This document shows positions 17,807 through 26,490 of a DNA stretch of 64,000 bases, piece after piece. The notes beneath the pieces are model-generated. The model searched no databases and had not been told where the DNA came from. It saw only the letters and a program-made list of their open reading frames with translations. The translations under genes and the position numbers were made by a program. Each line of letters begins with the position of its first letter. Position 1 is the first letter of the stretch. Origin of the DNA: UBA10365 sp041441915 (GTDB lineage: Bacteria; Pseudomonadota; Alphaproteobacteria; Rhodobacterales; Rhodobacteraceae); assembly GCA_041441915.1 (NCBI GenBank), contig JASDRS010000023.1:1-64000 (forward strand), given 5' to 3'.

Positions 17807-18115
17807 CATGAAATTTGAGAAAAGGTTCAATCTATTTAACGCAATATGAGCCAAAGGTGGCCCTTAAGGCATATAAAGCCGCCTATTTATAACGCCCCCT
17901 GGAGTGATTCGCGATTTTTGACCTGTTCAAAAGGTGTGGGCTGGTGAATTCGTTCTGGATCATTATGCTTCATTTTTACTTTTTATTTGGTAATATAGTT
18001 TGCCTTAAAAATTTGTAGATAATGATAAAAAACGAATTTTATTGAAAATAATATCAGCCGTGGCCATTTAGACATGGCCTATATTCAACCTTCAGCCCCC
18101 TATAAGTAATTGCCC
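17807..18115. other. Convergent spacer between carA and the GntR gene
   Basis: AT-rich, no gene. GGCCAT-ttagac-ATGGCC at 18062-18079 is a perfect 6-base hairpin that may help end transcription from the right-hand gene, but lacks a proper T-run. Confidence 0.4.
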
Positions 18116-18796
18116 TTAGCGCAAAGAAATCTCACCTGCGTCCACCCGAAGGCGCGTTTCATAGGCTTTCGATATATGCAATTTCAGCGCGGCAAAGGCG
18201 GATTCGCCATCGCGCCTTTTTATGGCGGCTACAATTTTGTCGTGTTCTTCTAGCGCCTCTGCGTCCCGCCCTATGGCCGCAAACGAGGTTGTGGCCATCA
18301 AAGCCATCGCCCTATGCACCAAATCTAATTGTTGAATCAAAAACCGATTATGTGAGGCTAGATGAATTTGCTTGTGAAAGCGTTTATTGGCACGACTGAG
18401 CGCGAGTGGGTCACCGTCCAACAAAACGCGGTCTTCGGAAGACATTGATTCGAGCACCCGAACTTCCTCGTCTGATGCATAGCGCGCCGCCAAGCGTGCA
18501 GCCAGACCTTCGAGTGCGGTGCGCACCACGTAAAGTTCGGCCACTTGATTATGATCTAGACTGGCAACGATTAGGCTGCGGCCGTCGCGGCGCACCATAG
18601 ATTGGGTTTCAAGCCGCTGAAGAGCCTCGCGCACGGGAGTGCGCGACACACCCAACTGTTCCGCCAATTCAGATTCTACCAAACGGTCGCCGGGCTTAAA
18701 ATGGCGGCCTTCTATAGACTCTAATATCAGAGTATAAGCGTCTTTCTGCACGTGCCACTCCATTATTGCTTTACCAAGGCTACAGGCTTGCGCCAT
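18116..18796 (-). CDS. GntR family (FadR/FCD) transcriptional regulator
   Basis: 226 residues from an ATG with GAGG close upstream; a later ATG at 18763 is equally possible. The winged helix-turn-helix near the N-terminus reads RLVESELAEQLGVSRTPVREALQRLE, the hallmark of GntR proteins, followed by an FCD-type all-helical ligand domain (AELYVVRTALEGLAARLAA, then NKRFHKQIHLASHNRFL with the metal/ligand histidines, and EHDKIVAAIKRRD). It would bind a small organic acid and control nearby or distant catabolic genes. It diverges from the HAD phosphatase gene, but the target is not shown by the sequence. Confidence 0.9.
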   Translation of the reverse strand: MAQACSLGKAIMEWHVQKDAYTLILESIEGRHFKPGDRLVESELAEQLGVSRTPVREALQRLETQSMVRRDGRSLIVASLDHNQVAELYVVRTALEGLAARLAARYASDEEVRVLESMSSEDRVLLDGDPLALSRANKRFHKQIHLASHNRFLIQQLDLVHRAMALMATTSFAAIGRDAEALEEHDKIVAAIKRRDGESAFAALKLHISKAYETRLRVDAGEISLR

Positions 18797-18834
18797 AAGC
18801 CTCAATGAAAAAGACTTACAATAAAAGGCCAAAA

Positions 18835-19485
18835 ATGCTCGCATCTAATGATTTTTCGCACATAACAACTTGGGTCTTTGATCTGGACAATACACTTTAC
18901 CCACCAAAAACTAATCTTTTTGGGCTGATTGAAGTGCGCATGACCACTTGGGTCATGCAAGCGTTGAATGTAGACGAACAGCGGGCAAACTATTTGCGTA
19001 CCCATTATTGGAAAACCTATGGTACCACATTGGCAGGACTGATGCGCGAACACAATGTTGACCCGAGCCCCTATTTGACCGACGTGCATGACATTGCACT
19101 TGATCGCCTAAGCCCAGATCCACTACTGGCACAAAGGATAAAATCCCTGCCTGGTCGACGTATCATCTATACCAATGGCACCGCCGATTATGCCACAAAA
19201 GTGGTGGCGGCGCGTGGGCTTGCAGGACTATTTGACGTGATCTATGGTGTCGAGGATGCTGATTTTCTACCAAAGCCCGAATTTGGCGCCTTTGATTTGG
19301 TATTTGGAAAAGACGGGTTTGACCGTTCGCGCGCAGTAATGTTTGAAGATGATGCCCGCAATCTGAAAGTGCCCCATCAGATGGGACTAAAGACTGTTCT
19401 GATCAATCAAGCCCTCGAACTTGCCCCCTACATCGATCGACAAGGCCCTGATCTGTCAGATTTTTTGGGCCATATACTTGGTTAG
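18835..19485 (+). CDS. HAD-family pyrimidine 5'-nucleotidase
   Basis: 216 residues from the ATG at 18835 (AAAGG upstream). HAD motif I is WVFDLDNTLYPP with the nucleophile Asp, motif II is IIYTNGT, and motif IV is VMFEDDARNL. The cap and wording match the SDT1/PHM8-like pyrimidine 5'-nucleotidases, which remove phosphate from UMP/CMP in the cytoplasm. The gene starts close to the divergent GntR gene. Another HAD phosphatase activity is possible. Confidence 0.85.
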   Translation: MLASNDFSHITTWVFDLDNTLYPPKTNLFGLIEVRMTTWVMQALNVDEQRANYLRTHYWKTYGTTLAGLMREHNVDPSPYLTDVHDIALDRLSPDPLLAQRIKSLPGRRIIYTNGTADYATKVVAARGLAGLFDVIYGVEDADFLPKPEFGAFDLVFGKDGFDRSRAVMFEDDARNLKVPHQMGLKTVLINQALELAPYIDRQGPDLSDFLGHILG

Positions 19486-19548
19486 TGGCGCGACAGAATG
19501 CCGCTTGGCGCTCGCCGCTGCGCGCCCTATGCTGAAGTTTAGGTGAAC

Positions 19549-20742
19549 ATGAACGATACAGATATCATCATATCAGGTGGCGGCCTTGCGGGGCTCATGG
19601 CGGCGATATCTTTTGGTACGCAGGGCTTCAAGGTCTTGTGCATAGAGCCCAAAATGCCTGTAACAAACGCCGCTGATAGAGGTGCAGATCTGCGCTCAAC
19701 TGCTATTTTACAAGCCTCTTACCCGGTCTTAGAGCGGGCAGGCCTTTGGCAGCATCTCGAAAACCATGCGACGCCCCTACAGGTGATGCGCATTATTGAT
19801 GCGGGCGGTCCTATCCCGATCAGGCGGGTGATTAAAGAGTTCAATGCCGCAGATCTGGGAGATCTGCCATTTGGTTGGAATTTTCCCAATTGGCTCTTAC
19901 GCCGCGCCTTACTCGCACGATTGACTGAACTACCCCATGTCACTTTGCGCACAGGGCTTTCTTGCACAGCGATTTTCACCCGCTTGAACTGGGTGAGGGT
20001 AACGCTTTCTACCGGTGAAAAGGTCACGGCCAAGCTTTTAGTGGGGGCAGATGGACGCCATTCATTCGTGCGAGAAGCTTCTAATATTGGTGTGAAAACA
20101 TGGCGCTACGGACAAAAAGCGCTGGTCTTTTCTGTGCTCCATGACGCACCACATCACAATATATCGACTGAAGTACACCGCACTGGTGGGCCCTTTACCC
20201 TTGTGCCCCTACCCGATGATAATTACCAGCCAGCCTCAGCTGTGGTTTGGATGGATCTAGGGCCGCACTCTGTGCGCAACGCAGCTTTGTCAGAATCCGA
20301 CTTCAACCAAGCCATCACCGAAAGATCGGCTGGGATCCTAGGGGCGTTGCGGCTGAATTCACCACGCACACTTTGGCCTATTATCAGCCAATTAGCTGAT
20401 CACTTGGTTGGCGAGCGCGTGGCCCTAATGGCCGAGGCCGCTCATGTCATACCGCCCATCGGCGCGCAGGGGCTCAATATGTCTTTGGCCGATGTTGCAA
20501 CACTCCTAGACTTGGCAACGGCGTATCGTACAGACTTGGGCTGCAGTGCCATGCTCGCGGCCTATCAAAAGGCCCGCTGTTTTAAGACGAAAACGCGGGT
20601 TCTGGGCATCGATGCGTTAAACCGCGCCTCGATGATCAAAATTCCAAGTCTGGGCAATCTGCGCAGACTTGGTCTTTCGGCGATTTATGATCTTAAACCG
20701 TTGCGCCACCGGATCATGGAAAAGGGCTTGGGATTAACCTGA
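19549..20742 (+). CDS. UbiH/UbiF/COQ6-family FAD-dependent hydroxylase
   Basis: Flavin monooxygenase, probably for a ring hydroxylation in ubiquinone synthesis at the inner membrane. 397 residues from ATG 19549 (AGGTGA 4 bases before; an upstream GTG is less likely). Seen are the FAD-binding ISGGGLAGLMAAISFG at the N-terminus, the GADGRHSFVREA motif (~residue 167) and AHVIPPIGAQGLNMSLADVATL, the second FAD site that defines the UbiH family. Which ring position it acts on is not clear. It follows the HAD gene by 63 bases on the same strand. Confidence 0.88.
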   Translation: MNDTDIIISGGGLAGLMAAISFGTQGFKVLCIEPKMPVTNAADRGADLRSTAILQASYPVLERAGLWQHLENHATPLQVMRIIDAGGPIPIRRVIKEFNAADLGDLPFGWNFPNWLLRRALLARLTELPHVTLRTGLSCTAIFTRLNWVRVTLSTGEKVTAKLLVGADGRHSFVREASNIGVKTWRYGQKALVFSVLHDAPHHNISTEVHRTGGPFTLVPLPDDNYQPASAVVWMDLGPHSVRNAALSESDFNQAITERSAGILGALRLNSPRTLWPIISQLADHLVGERVALMAEAAHVIPPIGAQGLNMSLADVATLLDLATAYRTDLGCSAMLAAYQKARCFKTKTRVLGIDALNRASMIKIPSLGNLRRLGLSAIYDLKPLRHRIMEKGLGLT

Positions 20743-20760
20743 ACTGAAGCCCCATATTTT

Positions 20761-21888
20761 TCAGAAAACGGCGTCAACCGCAATTTGTAAACGCGCCAAG
20801 GTGGCCGGCACGTCAGCTAATTTATCAATCCCAAAAAGACCTATACGAAATGTACAAAACTCAGCCCCCTCGCCGACTTGCAAAGGCACGCCTGCGGCTA
20901 TTTGCAATCCTTGAGCGGCAAATTTCTTGCCATTTTGAATGTCAGGATCTTGAGTAAATGCCACGATGACACCTGGAGCACCAAAGCCTTCTTCTGCCAC
21001 GGACATCACGCCTTTAGCCGCGAGCATGGCGCGTACACCTTGGCCCAATTGCCACTGCGCCGCTTTAAGGGCGGAAAAACCCGTTCCACGAGCTTCAAAC
21101 ATGGCATCGCGAAATCCAATCAGCGCATCGGTCGGCATGGTGGCATGATAGGCATGACCTCCGTTTTCATAAGCCTGCATGATGCCGCGCCATTTTTTCA
21201 GATCAAGTGCAAAGGAATTTGAATGCGTTTCAGCCAAACGCGCTTCGGCCAGAGGAGAGAGCATCACCAACCCAGCAGACGGTGCAGCCGACCAGCCCTT
21301 TTGTGGCGCTGAAATAAGCACGTCAACGCCCAGAGTTTCCATATCAATCCAAATCGCGCCGCTTGCCACACAGTCAAGCACCACCAGAGCACCCACGTCA
21401 TGCGCGGCTTTGGCCATTTGGCTGACATAGTCATCTGGCAAAATAATTCCAGCCGAGGTTTCAACATGTGGAGAAAAAACCACATTAGGGCGAGCTTCCT
21501 GTATCTTCGCGACCAGTTCATCAATCGGCGGCGGCGAAAAGGGCGAACCTATGCCATTGCCAGTAGGCCGTGCCATCACAACTGTGGTTTGCGCTGCAAA
21601 CTGCCCCGCCTCAAAAATTTGTGACCAGCGATAAGAAAACCAGCCATTGCGTACCACCAATGCATGACGGCCATTGGCAAATTGACGCGCCACTGACTCC
21701 ATAGCGTAAGAACCACCGCCTGGCACCAAAGCCACGCCAGCCGCACAATATACTTCGCGCAGCATACCAGAAATATCACACATCACTGTTTGAAACTTAG
21801 CCGACATATGGTTTACTGATCGATCAGTGAAAACAACCGAAAACTCTTGCAGCCCTTCAGGGTCAATTTCAGATAAAAGTCCAGGCAT
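20761..21888 (-). CDS. Class V aminotransferase (alanine/serine-glyoxylate type)
   Basis: 375 residues from the ATG at 21888, which has GGAG 6 bases before it. Pyridoxal-phosphate enzyme of fold type I: VPGGGSYAMESVARQF in the N-terminal part, VFSPHVETSAGIILPDDY, the cofactor-holding Asp in VVLDCVASGAIWIDM, and the Schiff-base Lys in SAPQKGWSAAPSAGLVM. This wording is that of the roseobacter aminotransferases named alanine-glyoxylate or 2-aminoethylphosphonate-like; the amino donor is not certain. Convergent with the hydroxylase gene. Confidence 0.87.
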   Translation of the reverse strand: MPGLLSEIDPEGLQEFSVVFTDRSVNHMSAKFQTVMCDISGMLREVYCAAGVALVPGGGSYAMESVARQFANGRHALVVRNGWFSYRWSQIFEAGQFAAQTTVVMARPTGNGIGSPFSPPPIDELVAKIQEARPNVVFSPHVETSAGIILPDDYVSQMAKAAHDVGALVVLDCVASGAIWIDMETLGVDVLISAPQKGWSAAPSAGLVMLSPLAEARLAETHSNSFALDLKKWRGIMQAYENGGHAYHATMPTDALIGFRDAMFEARGTGFSALKAAQWQLGQGVRAMLAAKGVMSVAEEGFGAPGVIVAFTQDPDIQNGKKFAAQGLQIAAGVPLQVGEGAEFCTFRIGLFGIDKLADVPATLARLQIAVDAVF

Positions 21889-22025
21889 TATCGCTCCATT
21901 CACAATTATTTAATTCTAATTTTATGTAGCGGATCTGACCCAAAATGGAATGATGCAATCTGCAATAGACCAAACAAAAATAGTATATTTTGCAAAAAAA
22001 TGAGGAAAAAGTTTCCCAAAGGCGG

Positions 22026-22481
22026 CTAAATAGGCCCAGGGCCGCGCTCTTGAGTCAAAAGCACATTGGCCTCAACTTGGCCTGCCCCTGGCAACGTCAT
22101 TATGCGGCGGCGCAAAATCCGTTCAAAATCGGCGATATCGCGCGCCACAACCCGCAGGCGGTAATCGTAAAGCCCCAAGACATGCTGCACCACCTGCACT
22201 TCAGGAATGCTGGCCACAGCGCGTTCAAAATCTTCAAGGCTGACCCTGCCCTTAGTGGCCAGCTTAATACCTAAAAACACGGTCACACCGAAGCCGAGGG
22301 CGGCCGCATCCACCGGCACCCTTTGCCCAATCAAAACACCTGTATCTTGGAGCCGCTTGATGCGCCGCCATGCGGCAGGCTGACTGAGCCCCAAAGTGCG
22401 TCCCAAAGTGCTGGCATTTTGGCTAGAATTTTTTACTAGGGCGCGTAGAATTTGCCGGTCAATCTTGTCGATCTCTATCAT
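22026..22481 (-). CDS. Lrp/AsnC family transcriptional regulator (second of pair)
   Basis: 151 residues: N-terminal helix-turn-helix (IDRQILRALVKN, LGLSQPAAWRRIKRLQDTGVL) and a C-terminal ligand-binding RAM domain (VASIPEVQVVQHVLGLYDYRLRVVARDIADFERIL). Its ATG overlaps the stop of the upstream Lrp gene by 4 bases, so the two are translated together. Members sense amino acids and often bind DNA as octamers. The pair reads away from ilvC, which makes leucine/isoleucine/valine control the natural expectation. Confidence 0.92.
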   Translation of the reverse strand: MIEIDKIDRQILRALVKNSSQNASTLGRTLGLSQPAAWRRIKRLQDTGVLIGQRVPVDAAALGFGVTVFLGIKLATKGRVSLEDFERAVASIPEVQVVQHVLGLYDYRLRVVARDIADFERILRRRIMTLPGAGQVEANVLLTQERGPGPI

Positions 22482-22936
22482 AGGGGCAACCCCTCTTTAT
22501 GCTTCACGGTTGAAATCAACATCAAGCTTTCAATATCGGCTATATGAGGCAAGGTTAAGATCGCATGACGATAAATATGTTGATATTGCGCCATATCGCG
22601 GGCAATCACATTCAGGCGTACATCGACCCGACCCAAAAAGGTTTCAATAGCAATTACTTCGGGCACAAGGCGGGCCGCAGCAATAAAATTATCAAATGCG
22701 CGCGGGTCCGTCTTATCAAGGGTAAAGCGTAAGGACACTTCGAGCTCATAGCCCAAGACACGCCAGTCAATCACCGCCTTAGCTGGCCCTATCACCCCTA
22801 GGGCGAGCAAGCGCTCGAGCCTCCGCCAAATCGTGGCCTGCGTCATACCCGCGCGGTCGGCCAAAACGGCCGCACTTACGCTTGGATCCGCCAGATAATG
22901 GCGCAACAGCCTACGGTCAGCATCATCTATTTGCAT
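22478..22936 (-). CDS. Lrp/AsnC family transcriptional regulator (first of pair)
   Basis: 152 residues with the same layout as its partner: IDDADRRLLRHYLAD, the helix-turn-helix AGMTQATIWRRLERLLALG, and the RAM domain (ARLVPEVIAIETFLGRVDVRLNVIARDM). The two paralogs differ clearly and are not a recent duplication. The start is 129 bases from the ilvC start on the other strand, so both share an upstream region. The pair may form mixed oligomers; that is inference. Confidence 0.92.
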   Translation of the reverse strand: MQIDDADRRLLRHYLADPSVSAAVLADRAGMTQATIWRRLERLLALGVIGPAKAVIDWRVLGYELEVSLRFTLDKTDPRAFDNFIAAARLVPEVIAIETFLGRVDVRLNVIARDMAQYQHIYRHAILTLPHIADIESLMLISTVKHKEGLPL

Positions 22937-23065
22937 GAATTTTTCATAAATATGACTTATCGCACATGATTGTTTCCATATTTTAAGTATTTAGTCAAAT
23001 ATTGTACATCTTTCATACAAAAAGTGACTATAGTTTTATCTACCGTCAACCTGAAAGGATATTTT
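22937..23065. promoter_or_regulatory. Shared upstream region of the Lrp pair and ilvC
   Basis: 129 bases, AT-rich, with TATAGT (23030-23035) at a plausible -10 position for ilvC, but no convincing -35 spacing. The most likely place for Lrp-type sites given the divergent layout. No exact operator could be read. Confidence 0.4.
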
Positions 23066-24088
23066 ATGCGCGTTTATTACGATCGCGATTGCGACATTAA
23101 CCTGATCAAAGATAAAAAAGTGGCTATTTTGGGCTATGGCAGTCAAGGCCATGCCCATGCGCTAAACCTGCGCGACTCCGGAGCTAGAAATCTTGTTGTG
23201 GCACTGCGCGAAGGCTCGCCTTCTGCTAAAAAAGCTGAAGGCGAAGGCCTAATAGTGATGGGCATTGCCGAAGCCGCTGCTTGGGCTGATCTAATCATGT
23301 TCACAATGCCCGACGAATTGCAGGCTGAAACCTATAAAAAATACGTCCATGATAATATCCGCGAAGGCTCAGCAATGGCTTTTGCTCACGGTTTGAATAT
23401 TCACTTTGGTTTAATCGAACCTAAAGCCGGCGTCGACGTAATCATGATGGCACCCAAAGGCCCAGGCCATACAGTGCGCGGTGAATATGTCAAAGGTGGC
23501 GGGGTTCCCTGCTTGGTGGCAGTGCATAATGATGCGACCAGTAAAGCGATGGAAATAGGTTTGTCTTACTGTTCCGGCATTGGTGGCGGCCGTTCAGGCA
23601 TCATTGAAACTAATTTCCGGCAAGAATGCGAAACTGACCTGTTCGGCGAACAAGCAGTTCTGTGCGGCGGCTTGGTTGAGCTTATCCGCATGGGCTTTGA
23701 AACGTTGGTTGAAGCAGGCTACGAGCCCGAAATGGCCTATTTCGAATGTTTGCACGAAGTAAAACTGATCGTCGACTTGATCTATGAAGGCGGCATCGCC
23801 AACATGAACTATTCGATTTCCAACACTGCCGAATATGGCGAATATGTGTCTGGCCCACGGATCCTACCCTATGCAGAAACCAAAGCCCGTATGAAAGAAG
23901 TTCTGACTGACATTCAAACTGGAAAGTTCGTGCGTGACTTCATGCTTGAAAACGCGGTTGGCCAGCCCTTTTTCAAAGCCACACGCCGCATCAACGACGA
24001 ACATCAAATCGAAAAAGTTGGTGAAAAACTGCGTGCTATGATGCCTTGGATTTCCAAAGGCCGCATGGTCGATAAAGCCAAAAACTAA
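23066..24088 (+). CDS. ilvC: Ketol-acid reductoisomerase (class I)
   Basis: Second step of valine, leucine and isoleucine synthesis; isomerises and reduces acetolactate or acetohydroxybutyrate with NADPH and Mg. 340 residues from the ATG at 23066 (AAAGGA 8 bases before); the frame upstream is non-coding. Seen are the NADPH loop GYGSQGHAHALNLRDSG, the KGPGHTVRGEY segment, and the metal-binding acidic residues in ETDLFGEQAVLCGG and YFECLHEVKLIVDL. Class I (short) length. Confidence 0.97.
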   Translation: MRVYYDRDCDINLIKDKKVAILGYGSQGHAHALNLRDSGARNLVVALREGSPSAKKAEGEGLIVMGIAEAAAWADLIMFTMPDELQAETYKKYVHDNIREGSAMAFAHGLNIHFGLIEPKAGVDVIMMAPKGPGHTVRGEYVKGGGVPCLVAVHNDATSKAMEIGLSYCSGIGGGRSGIIETNFRQECETDLFGEQAVLCGGLVELIRMGFETLVEAGYEPEMAYFECLHEVKLIVDLIYEGGIANMNYSISNTAEYGEYVSGPRILPYAETKARMKEVLTDIQTGKFVRDFMLENAVGQPFFKATRRINDEHQIEKVGEKLRAMMPWISKGRMVDKAKN

Positions 24089-24096
24089 GTTTTTAG

Positions 24097-24123
24097 GTCA
24101 GGGCGCGGATTATGCGCCCTGAC
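24097..24123. terminator. Bidirectional terminator between ilvC and glmM
   Basis: GTCAGGGCGC and GCGCCCTGAC form a perfect 10-base stem with a 7-base loop. One arm overlaps the last codons of glmM. On the minus strand the stem is followed by CTAAAAACTTAGTTTTT; on the plus strand by a shorter T stretch. It can serve both convergent genes. Confidence 0.7.
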
Positions 24124-25456
24124 TTTCAAGCTCTGAAATGATGCTTTGCACCACATCTCGCAACAATGCTTCATCTTCACATTCTGCCATAACGCGGATC
24201 AATAGTTCAGTGCCTGATTTGCGAACAAGCAAACGCCCCTTACCCAAAAGTCGCACTTCGGATTGTTTGATCAAAGTTTGCACCCTTGCCCCACCCAAAG
24301 GATCAAATCCCGCTTGATAGTGATGATTTTTTAGCATTTGAGGCACAGTTTCAAAACTTTGAGTCAATGCACTAGCCTGAGCGCCGCTACGTGACATTTC
24401 AGCTAAGAATTGCAACCCTGCAATTAAACCGTCGCCTGTGGTGGCGTAATCGCTCATCACTATATGACCTGATTGCTCGCCCCCCAGATTATAGCCGCCA
24501 GCCCGCATGGCTTCGACTACATAGCGGTCTCCGACATTGGTGCGCAAAAGCCTAAGACCCTTTTGGATTAAAAAACGCTCGAGCCCCAGGTTCGACATGA
24601 CTGTAGCAACCAAAGTATCGCCCTTTAAACGTCCCTCGGTGGCCCAACGACCTGCCAAAAGCGCCATGATCTGATCGCCGTCGGCCACAGCGCCTTGTTC
24701 ATCAATGATCATCACACGGTCGGCATCACCATCAAGGCAAATGCCCATATGTGCGCCATGAGCGATCACAGCCTCGACGGCGGTTTGAGTAAAGGTTGAC
24801 CCACACCGAGCATTTATATTCTTTCCATTGGGCGTGACCCCCACGGAAATCACATCGGCGCCAAGCTCCCATAAAACGGCAGGCGCCACACGGTAGGCGG
24901 CGCCATTGGCACAGTCAATTACCACTTTCAGTCCATCAAGCCGCAGTCCCGGTGTAAAAGTGGTTTTGGCATATTCAATATAGCGCCCTGCCGCGTCATC
25001 AATACGTTTAGCGCGGCCAATTAGCTCGGGGGCGACCAAACTCATTTCTTGGGTAAGCATGGCTTCAATTTCAGCTTCAGCGCTGTCTGAGAGCTTAAAC
25101 CCATCAGGGCCAAAAAACTTAATGCCATTGTCACAATGCGGATTATGACTGGCCGAAATCATAACTCCCAAATTTGCCCGCATAGAGCGTGTCAAAAATC
25201 CAACTGCAGGGGTCGGCACGGGGCCCAAAAGCAGCACATTCATACCCGAACTGGTCAAGCCCGCCGTTAAGGCATTTTCCAGCATATAACCTGACAGCCG
25301 CGTGTCTTTGCCAATCACCACCCGATGATCCGAGCCAACACTACGGCGAAAATATCGCCCCGCCGCCGCCCCAAGGCGCAGCGCTATTTCGGCGGTCATC
25401 GGGTATTCATTGGCCTTGCCACGCACGCCATCAGTGCCGAATAGTTTTTTAGTCAT
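24110..25456 (-). CDS. glmM: Phosphoglucosamine mutase
   Basis: Turns glucosamine-6-phosphate into glucosamine-1-phosphate for peptidoglycan and LPS precursors. 448 residues, family length. Starts KLFGTDGVRGKAN; the phosphoserine loop is ISASHNPHCDNGIKFFG (~100-116), the Mg site is CLDGDADRVMIID (~240), the sugar loop GGEQSGHIVMSD (~325) and the phosphate site VRKSGTELLIRVM near the end. Last gene of a folB-folP-glmM run, with its ATG overlapping the folP stop by 4 bases. Confidence 0.97.
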   Translation of the reverse strand: MTKKLFGTDGVRGKANEYPMTAEIALRLGAAAGRYFRRSVGSDHRVVIGKDTRLSGYMLENALTAGLTSSGMNVLLLGPVPTPAVGFLTRSMRANLGVMISASHNPHCDNGIKFFGPDGFKLSDSAEAEIEAMLTQEMSLVAPELIGRAKRIDDAAGRYIEYAKTTFTPGLRLDGLKVVIDCANGAAYRVAPAVLWELGADVISVGVTPNGKNINARCGSTFTQTAVEAVIAHGAHMGICLDGDADRVMIIDEQGAVADGDQIMALLAGRWATEGRLKGDTLVATVMSNLGLERFLIQKGLRLLRTNVGDRYVVEAMRAGGYNLGGEQSGHIVMSDYATTGDGLIAGLQFLAEMSRSGAQASALTQSFETVPQMLKNHHYQAGFDPLGGARVQTLIKQSEVRLLGKGRLLVRKSGTELLIRVMAECEDEALLRDVVQSIISELESQGA

Positions 25457-26490
25457 TTTTCGCCCCTAGAACTGAAAGTGCCTTTGTGTACAGCTTGCCA
25501 CACTGCGATAGCTTGCACCGTGGCAGCAACATCATGCACGCGAATAATTTGTACGCCTTGCGCCACGGCAGTAAGTGCAACCGCAACCGAGCCATGCACC
25601 CGCTCATCAGCCTGGCTGGTTTGGGTAAGCGTACCAACAAAGTGTTTGCGCGATGCGCCTAGCAAAATGGGGCAGCCCAAGGCATGAAACAGCGCCAGAT
25701 CTTTTAAAAGCGCCAAATTATGGTTAAGCGTTTTGCCAAAACCGATACCTGGATCAATGATTATATTAGCGCGGTCTATGCCACAAGCCTCGGCGCGGTG
25801 AATGGCGTTTTCTAAAAAGTCGTAAACATCTAATAAAACATTGTCATAAAAGGGATCATTTTGCATGGTGATGGGCGTTCCCAAAGCGTGCATCAAGCAA
25901 ATTGGTGCGCCTGACATGCTAGCAACGTCAGCTAAGGCCTTGTCAAATTGCAAGGCCGACACATCATTAAGAATCGAAGCCCCTGCAGCCAGCGCCACGC
26001 TGGCCACCGCGGCTTTGCGCGTGTCAATTGACAAGGGGCAATCCTCACCAGCTTTGCGTAGGGCCTTAATCACGGGAGCGGTGCGGCCGCTTTCAAGCTC
26101 TGCATCCACGGTGACCGCCCCCGGTCTGGTGCTTTCACCTCCTATGTCCAAAAGATCCGCGCCTTCGGCGCGCAGGCGTCGTGCATGGTCTAGGGCCTGG
26201 GGCAATCGGTCAAACTGGCCACCATCGGAAAAGCTATCAGGCGTTACATTTAAAACTCCCATCACCTGTGGGCGATCAAACACCAACCCCACCAAAGAAG
26301 GGCGTGGCGCGGTCAAACGTTTCAGAACCAGAGGCGGCAAGTCTTTGGCAGCAATAATTTGGGGCGCCCGGTCACGACGCAGGTGCACACATTGATCAAA
26401 CCACAGCCAGGACCCCACAAGCGTAAAGCCTTTGGCAGGTTTGGGAGCATTTGACATCACGAGGGGGCGAAAATAGTCCATGGTGCCCAT
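25453..26490 (-). CDS. folP: Dihydropteroate synthase
   Basis: Joins the pterin diphosphate to p-aminobenzoate in folate synthesis; the sulfonamide target. 345 residues, with ~70 extra at the N-terminus before the core, which starts PQVMGVLNVTPDSFSDGG. Also visible are GADLLDIGGESTRPGA, SIDTRKAAVA, ILNDVSAL, IIIDPGIGFGKT and LLGASRKHFVG. ATG follows the folB stop directly (TAA-ATG). The long front is usual in this bacterial group. Confidence 0.95.
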   Translation of the reverse strand: MGTMDYFRPLVMSNAPKPAKGFTLVGSWLWFDQCVHLRRDRAPQIIAAKDLPPLVLKRLTAPRPSLVGLVFDRPQVMGVLNVTPDSFSDGGQFDRLPQALDHARRLRAEGADLLDIGGESTRPGAVTVDAELESGRTAPVIKALRKAGEDCPLSIDTRKAAVASVALAAGASILNDVSALQFDKALADVASMSGAPICLMHALGTPITMQNDPFYDNVLLDVYDFLENAIHRAEACGIDRANIIIDPGIGFGKTLNHNLALLKDLALFHALGCPILLGASRKHFVGTLTQTSQADERVHGSVAVALTAVAQGVQIIRVHDVAATVQAIAVWQAVHKGTFSSRGEK

